Shown here: piece by piece, positions 33,677-41,636 of the stretch | Numbering within the stretch: position 1 is the stretch's first letter | How the letters are laid out: each line of letters opens with the position of its first letter | Assembly: GCF_008693385.1 (NCBI RefSeq) | Contig: NZ_CP044067.1 | Span: 1,366,501 to 1,430,500 of the forward strand | Source of the DNA: Cupriavidus pauculus | GTDB lineage: Bacteria; Pseudomonadota; Gammaproteobacteria; Burkholderiales; Burkholderiaceae | DNA: 64,000 nucleotides | Reading direction: 5' to 3' | Notes under the pieces: generated by a model | The model's database searches: none | What the model was told of the DNA's origin: nothing | Seen by the model: the letters and a program-made list of their open reading frames with translations, nothing else | Position numbers and translations under genes: made by a program

Positions 33677-34339
33677 ATGACGAACGGTTTCGATATCTCC
33701 ATCATCGCGCGGTCGTGGCCCTTTCTGCTGGACGGGCTCGGCACCAGCGTGCTGGTGACACTTGTCGCCATGGTTGCCGGCCTGTTCCTCGGATTGCTGC
33801 TCGCGCTCGCGCGGCTCTCCGGCCGGCCCTGGCTCGCGCGTCCCGCCGCGCTGTACGTGAACGGTTTTCGCGCCGTACCGCTGATCCTCGTGATCTTCTG
33901 GTTCTACTTCCTTGTGCCGCTGATCGTCGGCCGCCCGGTGGGCGCCATGCCTTCCGCGCTGATCGCGTTTTCGCTGTTCGAGGCCGCGTACTACTCGGAG
34001 ATCCTGCGCGCGGGCCTGCAGAGCGTGCGGACGGGCCAATGGCAAGCCGCCGCGGCCTCCGGCCTGCGTCCCGCGCAGGCGCTGCGCTTCGTCGTACTGC
34101 CGCAGGCGCTGCGCAACATGCTGCCCGTGCTGATCACGCAGGCGGTCATCCTGTTCCAGGACACCTCGCTCGTGTACGTCATTTCATTGCGCGACTTCAT
34201 GACATCGGCCGGCATCGTCGCCACGCGCGAGAACCGCCTCGTCGAGATGTACGTGTTCGCCGCGCTCGTCTACTTCACGCTTTGCGTGTCATTTTCCGCG
34301 CTCGCGCATGTCGCCGAACGCCGATGGAGCCATGCATGA
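33677..34339 (+). CDS. Amino-acid ABC transporter permease (GltK-like)
   Basis: 220 aa, about five membrane segments. DGLGTSVLVTLVAMVAGLFLG, NGFRAVPLILVIFWFYF and the EAA loop AAAASGLRPAQALRFVVLPQALRNMLPVL match GltK-type permeases. The stop overlaps the ATG of the ATPase gene (ATGA). Forms a heterodimeric channel with the preceding permease. Confidence 0.88.
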   Translation: MTNGFDISIIARSWPFLLDGLGTSVLVTLVAMVAGLFLGLLLALARLSGRPWLARPAALYVNGFRAVPLILVIFWFYFLVPLIVGRPVGAMPSALIAFSLFEAAYYSEILRAGLQSVRTGQWQAAAASGLRPAQALRFVVLPQALRNMLPVLITQAVILFQDTSLVYVISLRDFMTSAGIVATRENRLVEMYVFAALVYFTLCVSFSALAHVAERRWSHA

Positions 34340-35136
34340 CTGCCGCAACACATACCCCGTCCTTCGCCCGCTCGCCCGTCGAATCGCCGCCGTCCACCAG
34401 CGACGCCATGATCGCCGTACGGCAGCTGCACAAGTCGTACGGCGATAACCCGGTGCTCAAGGGCTGCTGCCTGACCATCCGCCGTGGCGAAGTCGCCGTC
34501 ATCTGCGGCCCCTCCGGTTCCGTCAAGAGCACGCTCATCAAATGCTTCAACGGGCTGGAGCCTTTTCAGGGCGGCAGCATCGAAGTGGATGGAAAGTTGC
34601 TGGGCGACCCCCGCACCGATCTGCACAAGCTGCGCGCGCGCGTGGGCATGGTGTTCCAGCACTTCGAGCTTTATCCGCACCTCAGCGTGCTCGACAACCT
34701 GTGCCTCGCCCCCGTGCGTGTGCTCGGCAGGGATCGCGCCGAGGCCGAGACCCGGGCGCGCGCGTTGCTCGACCGCGTTGGCCTGCCGACGAAGATCGAT
34801 GCGTACCCCGGCCAGTTGTCCGGCGGTCAGCAGCAGCGCATCGCGATCGCGCGGGCGCTTGCGATGGATCCCGCGGTCATGCTGTTCGACGAGCCGACCT
34901 CCGCGCTCGATCCCGAGATGATTGGGGAAGTGCTTGCCGTGATGCTCGAGCTGGCCCAGGACGGCATGACCATGGCCGTAGTCACCCACGAGATGGGCTT
35001 CGCGCGGCGCGCGGCCAGCCACATGATCTTCATGGACCACGGCGAAGTCATCGAGGACGTCTCTACGGAGGCGTTCTTCACCGCACCCGCGACCGCTCGC
35101 GCACGGGACTTCCTTTCCAGACTGATGGCCCACTGA
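34336..35136 (+). CDS. Amino-acid ABC transporter ATPase with abnormal Walker A
   Basis: 266 aa, GltL-like. Signature LSGGQQQRIAIARAL, Walker B VMLFDEPTSALDPEM and H-loop VVTHEMGFAR are normal. Walker A reads GPSGSVKST (residues 58-66): Val63 (codon GTC, 34522-34524) replaces the invariant Gly before Lys. One base change (GGC to GTC) would explain it, so it could be a mutation, a sequencing error or real divergence. A 24-residue N-terminal extension precedes MIAVRQLHKSYG. Fourth gene of the importer block. Confidence 0.85.
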   Translation: MTAATHTPSFARSPVESPPSTSDAMIAVRQLHKSYGDNPVLKGCCLTIRRGEVAVICGPSGSVKSTLIKCFNGLEPFQGGSIEVDGKLLGDPRTDLHKLRARVGMVFQHFELYPHLSVLDNLCLAPVRVLGRDRAEAETRARALLDRVGLPTKIDAYPGQLSGGQQQRIAIARALAMDPAVMLFDEPTSALDPEMIGEVLAVMLELAQDGMTMAVVTHEMGFARRAASHMIFMDHGEVIEDVSTEAFFTAPATARARDFLSRLMAH

Positions 35137-35141
35137 AACTC

Positions 35142-36164
35142 ATGCGCAACGACATCATCGCCTCCCATATCGAGCACGAAACGCTCGGCACGCTGCGCGT
35201 ACCGACCTACGCGGATGTGCAACGTGCCGCGGCGGTCATCGCGCCGCACATCGTCCGCACGCCATTGCTGCGCTCGCCCGCGCTGGACCGCATTGCCGGC
35301 GCCCGAGTCTGGCTCAAACCCGAATGCCTGCAGGTCACCGGTTCGTTCAAGGCGCGCGGCGCCTTCCACGCGCTGCTGGCCATGGACGCCGCACAACGCC
35401 GGCGCGGGGTCGTGGCCTACTCCACGGGCAACCACGGGCAGGCGATCGCCTGGGCCGCGCGGCAGCTTGGCATGCCCGCGACCATCGTCATGCCCGCGGA
35501 CGCGCCGCGCAACAAGGTGGCGCGTGCCGAGGCACAGGGCGCGCGCGTGGTCCATTACGATCGCCGGACCGAAAGCCGCGAGGCCATCGGCATGCGCCTG
35601 CTCGCGGCGACCGGCGGCACGCTGGTGCCGCCCGGCGACAATCCCGATGTGATTGCGGCGCAGGGCACCGTGGCGCGCGAGGCACTGGACGACCTGCCCG
35701 CCGATGCGCTGGCCAACCTCGGCACGTTCGCGGCGCCATGTGGCGGCGGCGGCCTGCTCGCGGGCTGCGCGCTTGCGCTGGGCGAACGGCGCATGGACAC
35801 GCAACTGGTCGCCGTGGAACCGCGAGACTTCGACGATACCGTGCGCTCCCTGCGTGGCGGCCAGCGCGTGCGCAACACGCCCGATGCGACGTCGATCTGC
35901 GATGCCCTGCAGGCCGTCTGCCCCGCGGAGCTGCCGTTTGCGATCAACCGCCACCGTCTCGACGCCGCCCTTGCCGTCTCGGACGACGAAGTGGCCGCCG
36001 CCATCCGCTTCGGCCTCGAAGAGCTACGCCTCCTGATCGAGCCCGGCGGCGCCGTGGCGCTGGCCGCGTTGCTCGCGGGCCACCTGCGAACCGGCGGTCG
36101 CGACACACTCATCGTGCTGTCGGGCGGCAACATCGATCTGCCGATGCTGGCGTCGCTGATCTAG
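35142..36164 (+). CDS. Threonine/serine dehydratase-family PLP ammonia-lyase
   Basis: 340 aa, fold-type II PLP enzyme. The PLP lysine lies in GSFKARGAF; STGNHGQAIAWAARQLG and the phosphate-cup CGGGGLLAG follow, with SGGNID near the C-terminus. No regulatory ACT domain, so catabolic rather than biosynthetic. Relatives include threonine dehydratase and threo-3-hydroxyaspartate ammonia-lyase. Six bp after the ATPase gene; with a Glu/Asp-type importer, a hydroxyaspartate- or serine/threonine-degrading role is plausible but inferred. Confidence 0.87.
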   Translation: MRNDIIASHIEHETLGTLRVPTYADVQRAAAVIAPHIVRTPLLRSPALDRIAGARVWLKPECLQVTGSFKARGAFHALLAMDAAQRRRGVVAYSTGNHGQAIAWAARQLGMPATIVMPADAPRNKVARAEAQGARVVHYDRRTESREAIGMRLLAATGGTLVPPGDNPDVIAAQGTVAREALDDLPADALANLGTFAAPCGGGGLLAGCALALGERRMDTQLVAVEPRDFDDTVRSLRGGQRVRNTPDATSICDALQAVCPAELPFAINRHRLDAALAVSDDEVAAAIRFGLEELRLLIEPGGAVALAALLAGHLRTGGRDTLIVLSGGNIDLPMLASLI

Positions 36165-36290
36165 CGACATTGTTCCCAGCCCTCACAAGAGTTGTACGCC
36201 CGGAACCGTTCCGCTTTGGCTGCCGCTTTTCCATACTGGTCTCAACCCGCGGCATTCATGCCGCGATCGAGACAAGAAACAGGAGCTGGC

Positions 36291-37622
36291 ATGTCAACCG
36301 ATCGCTTTCCCCAAACTTCCCCGCTGCACGCATCGCGGCGCCACTTTATCGGCGCGGCGGCGGCCGCTGTCGCAACGGCGTCCTTCAGTGGACTCGCCTT
36401 TGCCGGCGGCGATGCATCGATCACGCAGATCTCCAGTCAGGCGGGCAGCACTGCCATTCGCCCGCTGCGCGTGCACGTGCCGGAGGCACGCCTGACCGAT
36501 CTGCGCCACCGTATTCGCGCGACGCAGTGGCCCGAGCGCGAAACCGTTGCCGATGCCTCGCAGGGCGTGCAGCTCGCGACCATGCGCAAGCTCGCGCAAT
36601 ACTGGGCCTCGGGCTACGACTGGCGCAAGGTCGAGGCGCGCCTCAATGCCGTACCGCAGTTCGTGACCGAGATCGACGGGCTCGATATTCATTTCATCCA
36701 CGTTCGCTCCAAGCATCCGAATGCGTTGCCCATCGTCATCACGCATGGCTGGCCTGGCTCGATCATCGAACAGTTGAAGATCATCGGTCCGCTGACGGAC
36801 CCGACCGCGTATGGCGGCTCGCCAGCGGACGCGTTCGACGTCGTCATCCCCTCCCTGCCCGGCCACGGCTTCTCGGGCAAGCCCACCGCCACGGGCTGGG
36901 ACCCCGCGCGCATTGCACGCGCGTGGATCACGCTGATGCAGCGGCTCGGCTACGCGCGTTACGTTGCGCAAGGTGGCGACTGGGGAAATGCCGTCACCGA
37001 GCAGATGGCGCTGATCGCGCCGCCGGCGTTGCTTGGCATTCATACGAACATGCCCGCCACGATTCCGGACGATATCGCCAGCGCGCTGAAGGCCGGCGGC
37101 GATGCCCCCGCTGGCCTCGGTGACGACGAGCGGCATGCGTACGCGCAGCTCGACACGTTCTACAAGCACGGCCTCGGCTATGCGCTGGAGATGGCGAACC
37201 GCCCGCAGACGCTCTACGCGCTGGCCGATTCGCCGGTGGGCCTCGCGGCATGGATGCTCGACCACGACGCAGCGAGCCAGGCGCTGATCGCGCGTGTGTT
37301 CGATGGCCAGCAAGAGGGCCTCACGCGCGATGACGTGCTCGACAACGTGACGCTGTATTGGCTGACGAACACCGCCGTCTCGTCGGCGCGCCTGTACTGG
37401 GAGAACAAGCTCAACTTCTTCGCGCCGAAGCATGTGGCCATTCCGGTCGCGGTGAGCGTGTTCCCCGATGAAATCTACGCGGCGCCGCGCAACTGGGCGG
37501 AGCGTGCGTATCCGAAACTGATCCACTTCAACCGGCTGCCGAAGGGCGGGCACTTCGCGGCATGGGAGCAACCGCAGACGTTCACGGCCGAGGTCCGCGC
37601 GAGCTTCCGGTCCCTGCGATGA
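36291..37622 (+). CDS. Exported epoxide hydrolase (alpha/beta hydrolase, EHN domain)
   Basis: 443 aa. The N-terminus has a twin-arginine-like signal (SRRHFIGAAAAAVATASFSG). The EHN domain follows (about residues 57-165: IRPLRVHVPEARLTDLRHRI). The hydrolase core has the oxyanion motif HGWPGS (152-157), the nucleophile D230 in GGDWG and the catalytic His in GGHFAAWEQP. AGGAG lies 5 nt before ATG 36291. Opens epoxides to diols; similar periplasmic proteins are often only annotated. Stand-alone gene. Confidence 0.88.
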   Translation: MSTDRFPQTSPLHASRRHFIGAAAAAVATASFSGLAFAGGDASITQISSQAGSTAIRPLRVHVPEARLTDLRHRIRATQWPERETVADASQGVQLATMRKLAQYWASGYDWRKVEARLNAVPQFVTEIDGLDIHFIHVRSKHPNALPIVITHGWPGSIIEQLKIIGPLTDPTAYGGSPADAFDVVIPSLPGHGFSGKPTATGWDPARIARAWITLMQRLGYARYVAQGGDWGNAVTEQMALIAPPALLGIHTNMPATIPDDIASALKAGGDAPAGLGDDERHAYAQLDTFYKHGLGYALEMANRPQTLYALADSPVGLAAWMLDHDAASQALIARVFDGQQEGLTRDDVLDNVTLYWLTNTAVSSARLYWENKLNFFAPKHVAIPVAVSVFPDEIYAAPRNWAERAYPKLIHFNRLPKGGHFAAWEQPQTFTAEVRASFRSLR

Positions 37623-37679
37623 GATCAGGCGATAAACCCTGAAGGTGGCAGGCCTCCCGGCATCGTGTTAGCATCGGCG

Positions 37680-37800
37680 TGTCTTAGGGGAGTAGCTTGC
37701 CTCCACATGCTGGAGGCGCCGGCGTCAACACACTTGGTCATCTGGCCATGGCGTCGGCGGCAGGCTTCTGCAAGGGAAGCCCGTTCTGCGAGACCTTTGA
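37680..37800 (+). ncRNA. Manganese riboswitch (yybP-ykoY family)
   Basis: The region opens with TTAGGGGAGTAGC (37684-37696) and ends with CTGCGAGACCTTTGA (about 37786-37800). These correspond to the conserved 5' GGGGAGUAG and 3' GC(A/G)AGACCUUU elements that form the Mn2+ pocket of yybP-ykoY riboswitches. Internal stems include GCCTCCA/TGGAGGC. It lies just upstream of mntP, its best-known partner. High Mn2+ should switch on the exporter. Confidence 0.88.
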
Positions 37801-37842
37801 CTTTTCGTTCACCAGCCGGGGCTGGCACTGAACGACAAAGTC
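37799..37842 (+). promoter_or_regulatory. Long hairpin after the Mn riboswitch (expression platform)
   Basis: GACTTTTCGTTCA (37799-37811) pairs with TGAACGACAAAGTC (37829-37842), enclosing CCAGC-CGGG-GCTGG, to give a nearly continuous stem of about 18 bp with one bulge. It begins inside the last bases of the aptamer, so its formation competes with aptamer P1. There is no U-tract, suggesting translational or Rho-dependent control of mntP. Confidence 0.6.
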
Positions 37843-37878
37843 ATTGGTCCATCTGTTGCCGGCCCCCGTTTGTTATCC

Positions 37879-38445
37879 ATGACACTGGTATCGATCATCC
37901 TGCTGGCATTCGCCATGGCCACGGACGCGTTTGCCGCGGCCATCGGGAAAGGGGCCGCGCTCTATCGGCCCAGACTGACGGAAGCCATCAAGACGGGCCT
38001 TATCTTCGGCGTTATCGAAGCGATCACGCCCGCGGTGGGCTGGGCACTTGGCCGGGCGGCGTCGAGCTATATCACCGCGTGGGACCACTGGATTGCGTTC
38101 GGGCTCCTCACCGTGCTCGGCCTGCGCATGATCTTAAAGTTCTCGAGCGACCAAGCGCATGAGGACAAGCCGCAATCGCACTCGTTCTGGAATCTCGCGG
38201 TCACGGGTTTCGCCACCAGTATCGATGCGATGGCGGTCGGTGTGGGCCTTGCCTTCGTGAACGTCAACATCATGCTCGCCGCCGGTGCCATCGGCCTCGC
38301 CACCACGCTCATGGTCACGCTCGGCGTCATGATCGGACGACTCGTCGGCCCCGCGCTGGGGCGCTGGAGCGAAGCCATCGGCGGTGTCATCCTGATCGGC
38401 ATCGGCGTCATCATCGTTGTGGAGCATCTCCAGCTTTTGGGATGA
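37879..38445 (+). CDS. mntP: Manganese efflux pump MntP
   Basis: 188 aa, the same length as E. coli MntP, with six membrane segments in two repeats. Repeat 1 has the conserved D16 ([12 protein letters not shown]), repeat 2 has [13 protein letters not shown] (D116). Exports Mn2+ and protects against manganese stress. Start 37879 (MTLVSIIL) reproduces the D16 numbering of the family. No Shine-Dalgarno is exposed, which fits riboswitch-controlled initiation. Confidence 0.93.
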   Translation: MTLVSIILLAFAMATDAFAAAIGKGAALYRPRLTEAIKTGLIFGVIEAITPAVGWALGRAASSYITAWDHWIAFGLLTVLGLRMILKFSSDQAHEDKPQSHSFWNLAVTGFATSIDAMAVGVGLAFVNVNIMLAAGAIGLATTLMVTLGVMIGRLVGPALGRWSEAIGGVILIGIGVIIVVEHLQLLG

Positions 38446-38488
38446 TGCGCCGCCGATCAGGCGACACCCGCCTTTATGGGCCCCGATA

Positions 38489-38917
38489 TCAGCCGTCGAT
38501 ACCGACGATCACGCTCGATGCCTTGAACATGGCAGCCGCGGCCGAGCCGACGGCCAGGCCGAGGCGATCCACGCTGTTGTTGGTGATGATGGCCGACACC
38601 GCCAGGCCGTTGGAACCGGTGATGGTTACGTCGGCGTTGACCGCGCCCTTGGTCAGCGCGGTCACCTTGCCGTCCACGACATTGCGCGCCGATACCTTGT
38701 TGGCGTCGGCATCCACCATGACGATCACCGACGTCGCCTTGACCAGCGCGACGGCCCTGGCGCCGGCCTTCAGACCCAGACGGCTGGCGCTGTCATGCGT
38801 GACGGTCGCGACGATCTGCGCGCCGCCGTCTGTCTCGATCGTGACTTCGTCGTTGACGGCGCCTGCGGTGACCTGGCCGACGATACCGGAGAACTGGTTG
38901 CGTGCGCTGGTTTTCAT
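38489..38917 (-). CDS. Molbindin: tandem Mop/TOBE-domain molybdate-binding protein
   Basis: 142 aa made of two Mop repeats (about residues 4-70 and 74-140). Each begins with ARNQFSGIV/ARNVVDGKV and contains VTAGAVN-DEVTI / LTKGAVN-ADVTI, then a terminal ASSVIV or ATSVIV strand. Such molbindins bind molybdate or tungstate in the cytoplasm as storage or buffer proteins. Lies 66 bp downstream of a sulfate-binding protein gene on the same strand, so possible co-transcription. No modABC genes nearby. Confidence 0.9.
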   Translation of the reverse strand: MKTSARNQFSGIVGQVTAGAVNDEVTIETDGGAQIVATVTHDSASRLGLKAGARAVALVKATSVIVMVDADANKVSARNVVDGKVTALTKGAVNADVTITGSNGLAVSAIITNNSVDRLGLAVGSAAAAMFKASSVIVGIDG

Positions 38918-38983
38918 TTCAAGGTTCCTTGTTGACCACGACCCGTCCTGCTCGCAGGACTGCGCAGGGATGAGGTACCGCGC

Positions 38984-39997
38984 TTACTTGCGCGCCTGGT
39001 AGAGCTTGTCGAACTCGCCGCCATCGTTGAAGTGGCGCGCCTGGGCCTGGGCCCAACTACCGAACACTTCGTTGATCGAGAACAGCTTGATGGGCTTGAA
39101 CACGTCGGCATGCGCCTTCAGCGCGGCGGCCGAGCGCGGGCGGTTGAACTGCTTCGCGATCTGTTCCTGGCCGGGCTCCGACCACAGGTATTGTAGATAG
39201 GCCGTGGCGACCTTGCGCGTGCCGCGCTTGTCCACCACCTTGTCCACGACGGCAACCGGTGCCTCCGCGATGATCGACTGGCTTGGGTAGACCACCTCGA
39301 AGTTGTCGCCGAGTTCCTTGCGGATCTGGTGAACCTCGCTTTCGAACGTGGCCAGCACGTCGCCGATCTGGCGCTGGGTAAAGGTGGTGGTCGCGCCACG
39401 GCCGCCGGTATCGAGGACCGGTACGTTGCGGAACAGCTTCGTCACGGCCTCGCGCGCCTGCGCTTCGGTACCGCCCTTGCGAATCGCCGCGCCCCACGCG
39501 GCCAGATAGGTGTAGCGGCCGTTGCCCGAGGTCTTGGGGTTCGGCACGATGACCTGCACGCCGGCGCGGCCAAGGTCGTCCCAGTCGTGGATCTGCTTCG
39601 GATTGCCCTTGCGGACAAGAAACACGATCGTCGAGTAGTACGGCGACGCATTGTTGGGCAACCGCGTCTTCCAGTCGCTGGCGACGATGCCGCGCTGGAC
39701 CAGCAGGTCGATGTCGGTCTCCTGGTTCATCGTCACGACATCGGCTTCCAGACCGTCCGCCACGGAGCGCGCCTGCTTGCTGGAGCCGCCGTGCGACTGA
39801 TTGACCGTCACGGTTTCGCCGGTATCCTTCTTCCATTGCGCGACGAAGCCCGGATTGATGTCCTTGTAGAGCTCGCGCGTGACGTCATAGGCCGCGTTCA
39901 GGATGGTGGTGTCCGCGAGCGCGGCGAGCGACAGGCCCGACAGCGAGGCCGCGACGAGGATATGGCGAAGACTGCGACGAAGTTCGAGTACGGACAT
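38984..39997 (-). CDS. sbp: Sulfate/thiosulfate ABC transporter binding protein (Sbp-like)
   Basis: 337 aa. A signal peptide ends LAALA-DTTILNAAYDVTREL. The motif QSHGGSSKQARSVADGLEADVVTMNQ and the later KTSGNGRYTYLAAWGAA are the oxyanion-binding regions of Sbp/CysP proteins. An in-frame ATG lies 30 codons upstream, but ATG 39997 puts the signal peptide at the N-terminus. No CysTWA genes follow; instead a molbindin gene does. The ligand is probably sulfate, with molybdate/tungstate an alternative suggested only by context. Confidence 0.88.
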   Translation of the reverse strand: MSVLELRRSLRHILVAASLSGLSLAALADTTILNAAYDVTRELYKDINPGFVAQWKKDTGETVTVNQSHGGSSKQARSVADGLEADVVTMNQETDIDLLVQRGIVASDWKTRLPNNASPYYSTIVFLVRKGNPKQIHDWDDLGRAGVQVIVPNPKTSGNGRYTYLAAWGAAIRKGGTEAQAREAVTKLFRNVPVLDTGGRGATTTFTQRQIGDVLATFESEVHQIRKELGDNFEVVYPSQSIIAEAPVAVVDKVVDKRGTRKVATAYLQYLWSEPGQEQIAKQFNRPRSAAALKAHADVFKPIKLFSINEVFGSWAQAQARHFNDGGEFDKLYQARK

Positions 39998-40130
39998 GAT
40001 CGGTCTTGTAGGTGGCCGCCGTGAACCCGGCGAGGTCGCGCATCGGCGGTCGGCCTCTGCGCGATGCCATTCTCCAATGGCACTCATGGCCCCGCAAAGA
40101 TGATTTCCACATGTCGATAGATCGATTGGG

Positions 40131-40751
40131 TTATTTGCCGGCGCCGGCGCGACCGGAGACCCGCGATCCATCCGGTGTCTCGAGGGCGACGACGAGCAAC
40201 GCCTCCAGTTGCCTGCCGAGACGCTCCGGCGTTGCGCGCCGTAGCGAAGGTACGTCGATCACCTGCCGCATCAGCTGCACGCCGGCGATAACGGCAAGGA
40301 AGACCGCGGCCCGTTGCGCGGCGTCCGTGCCCGGCAGCAGCGCCGCCAGTGGCCGCGCGAAGTGCGTATCGATCTTCTTGCGCAGGATGGCCGTGGCCTG
40401 CGGGTTGTTCGACGATCGCAGGAGGATCAGGAATCCATCCATCGGCGTCGACGCGGGCGATGTACGCGCCAGCAGCGCCCCGGCGACCTCGCGGCACAGC
40501 GTGGCAAGATCGGGCGCGTCGTTCATCGTCTCGCGCGTCAGAATGCCGGGCGCCGACAGCACCGTATCCACGACCTCCTCGAACAGCTGCTCCTTCGAGC
40601 CGAAATAGCGGTTGACGAGCATCGCGGTGACGCCCGCGCGCTCGGCAATCTCGCGGACGCCGGCGTCATAGCCCGATTCGGTGAAGACCCCGCGCGCCGC
40701 GTCGAGAATCGCTTGCCGCGTCGCGGCACCCTTCCTGCCAAGCTCTTGCAT
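40131..40751 (-). CDS. TetR-family transcriptional regulator
   Basis: 206 aa. The N-terminal TetR HTH has TRQAILDAARGVFTESGYDAGVREIAERAGVTAMLVNRYFGSKEQLFEEVV. The C-terminal ligand domain is divergent. ATG 40751 (MQELGRKG) is used; a GTG two codons upstream is also possible. Divergent from the SDR gene at 40823 with a palindrome in the 71-bp gap, so it very likely represses itself and the SDR. Confidence 0.87.
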   Translation of the reverse strand: MQELGRKGAATRQAILDAARGVFTESGYDAGVREIAERAGVTAMLVNRYFGSKEQLFEEVVDTVLSAPGILTRETMNDAPDLATLCREVAGALLARTSPASTPMDGFLILLRSSNNPQATAILRKKIDTHFARPLAALLPGTDAAQRAAVFLAVIAGVQLMRQVIDVPSLRRATPERLGRQLEALLVVALETPDGSRVSGRAGAGK

Positions 40752-40784
40752 AATCACACACCCGTATACTTTTAGCTCACGAAA

Positions 40785-40800
40785 TTCTACACTAGTAGAA
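40785..40800. promoter_or_regulatory. TetR operator between tetR and SDR genes
   Basis: TTCTAC-ACTA-GTAGAA is a perfect 6-bp inverted repeat, extended on both sides by AAA/TTT-rich flanks. It sits between the divergent starts at 40751 and 40823. Confidence 0.65.
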
Positions 40801-40822
40801 ATTTTGAAGCAGGAAGTCGTTC

Positions 40823-41623
40823 ATGGATCTGAATCTGAAGGGAAAACGCGCGCTCGTCACGGGGTCGAGCGCCGGGCTGGGCGAGGCCATCGCGAAGCTG
40901 CTGGCCGCCGAAGGCGCCACGGTCGTCGTGCATGGCCGCCATGCCGGACGCACGGAAGCCGTCGCGGCGGAGATCGCGGCAAAGGGCGGCATCGCGGAAG
41001 TGGCGCTGGGAGACCTGGCCACGGACGATGGGGCCGACGCCGTGGCCGCCATGGCCAGCGAGCGCGGCACGATCGACATTCTCGTCAACAACGCCGGCTA
41101 CTATCACCACCTGAACTGGACGACCGCGCTGCCCGATACATGGGTCGAGACCTATCAGGTCAATGTCCTCTCCGGCGTGCGCATGATCCAGCGGCTGGTG
41201 CCCGCGATGCGCGCGCGCGGATGGGGTCGCGTGATCCAGATCGGCGGCGGCCTGGCCGGGCAGCCCATTCCGATGCAACCGGATTACAACGCGTCTCTCG
41301 CCGCGCGCCACAACCTCGCCGTGTCGCTGGCACGGGACCTCAAGGACACGGGCGTGACATCGAACGTGGTCGCGCCGGGTGCGATTCTCGTGCCATCGGT
41401 CAGAGAACTGCTGGAGACCATTGCGCCGAAGTACGGGTGGGGCACGGACTGGGACGACATCGAGCGCGGCTGCGTGCGCGATCTCGTCCCCAACGACGTG
41501 GGCCGCCTCGGCCGCCCCGAAGAAATCGCCGGAGCCGTGGCCTACCTCTCGAGCCCGTTCGCGGATTACATCAGCGGCGCCACCGTCCGCGTCGATGGCG
41601 GCACCATTCGCGCGGCATTCTGA
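40823..41623 (+). CDS. SDR-family protein lacking catalytic Ser and Lys
   Basis: 266 aa. Cofactor motifs are intact: TGSSAGLG (13-20) and NNAG (89-92), plus N114. The active site is not. The YxxxK motif reads Y155-N-A-S-L159, so the catalytic Lys is Leu (CTC at 41297-41299), and the Ser position 13 residues before Tyr is Gly in IQIGGG. It could bind NAD(P)H without classic reductase activity, or use a different mechanism. The C-terminal substrate loop (GWGTDWDDIERG) is longer than usual. Under probable TetR control. Confidence 0.85.
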   Translation: MDLNLKGKRALVTGSSAGLGEAIAKLLAAEGATVVVHGRHAGRTEAVAAEIAAKGGIAEVALGDLATDDGADAVAAMASERGTIDILVNNAGYYHHLNWTTALPDTWVETYQVNVLSGVRMIQRLVPAMRARGWGRVIQIGGGLAGQPIPMQPDYNASLAARHNLAVSLARDLKDTGVTSNVVAPGAILVPSVRELLETIAPKYGWGTDWDDIERGCVRDLVPNDVGRLGRPEEIAGAVAYLSSPFADYISGATVRVDGGTIRAAF

Positions 41624-41636
41624 GCCGTCGGCGCGA

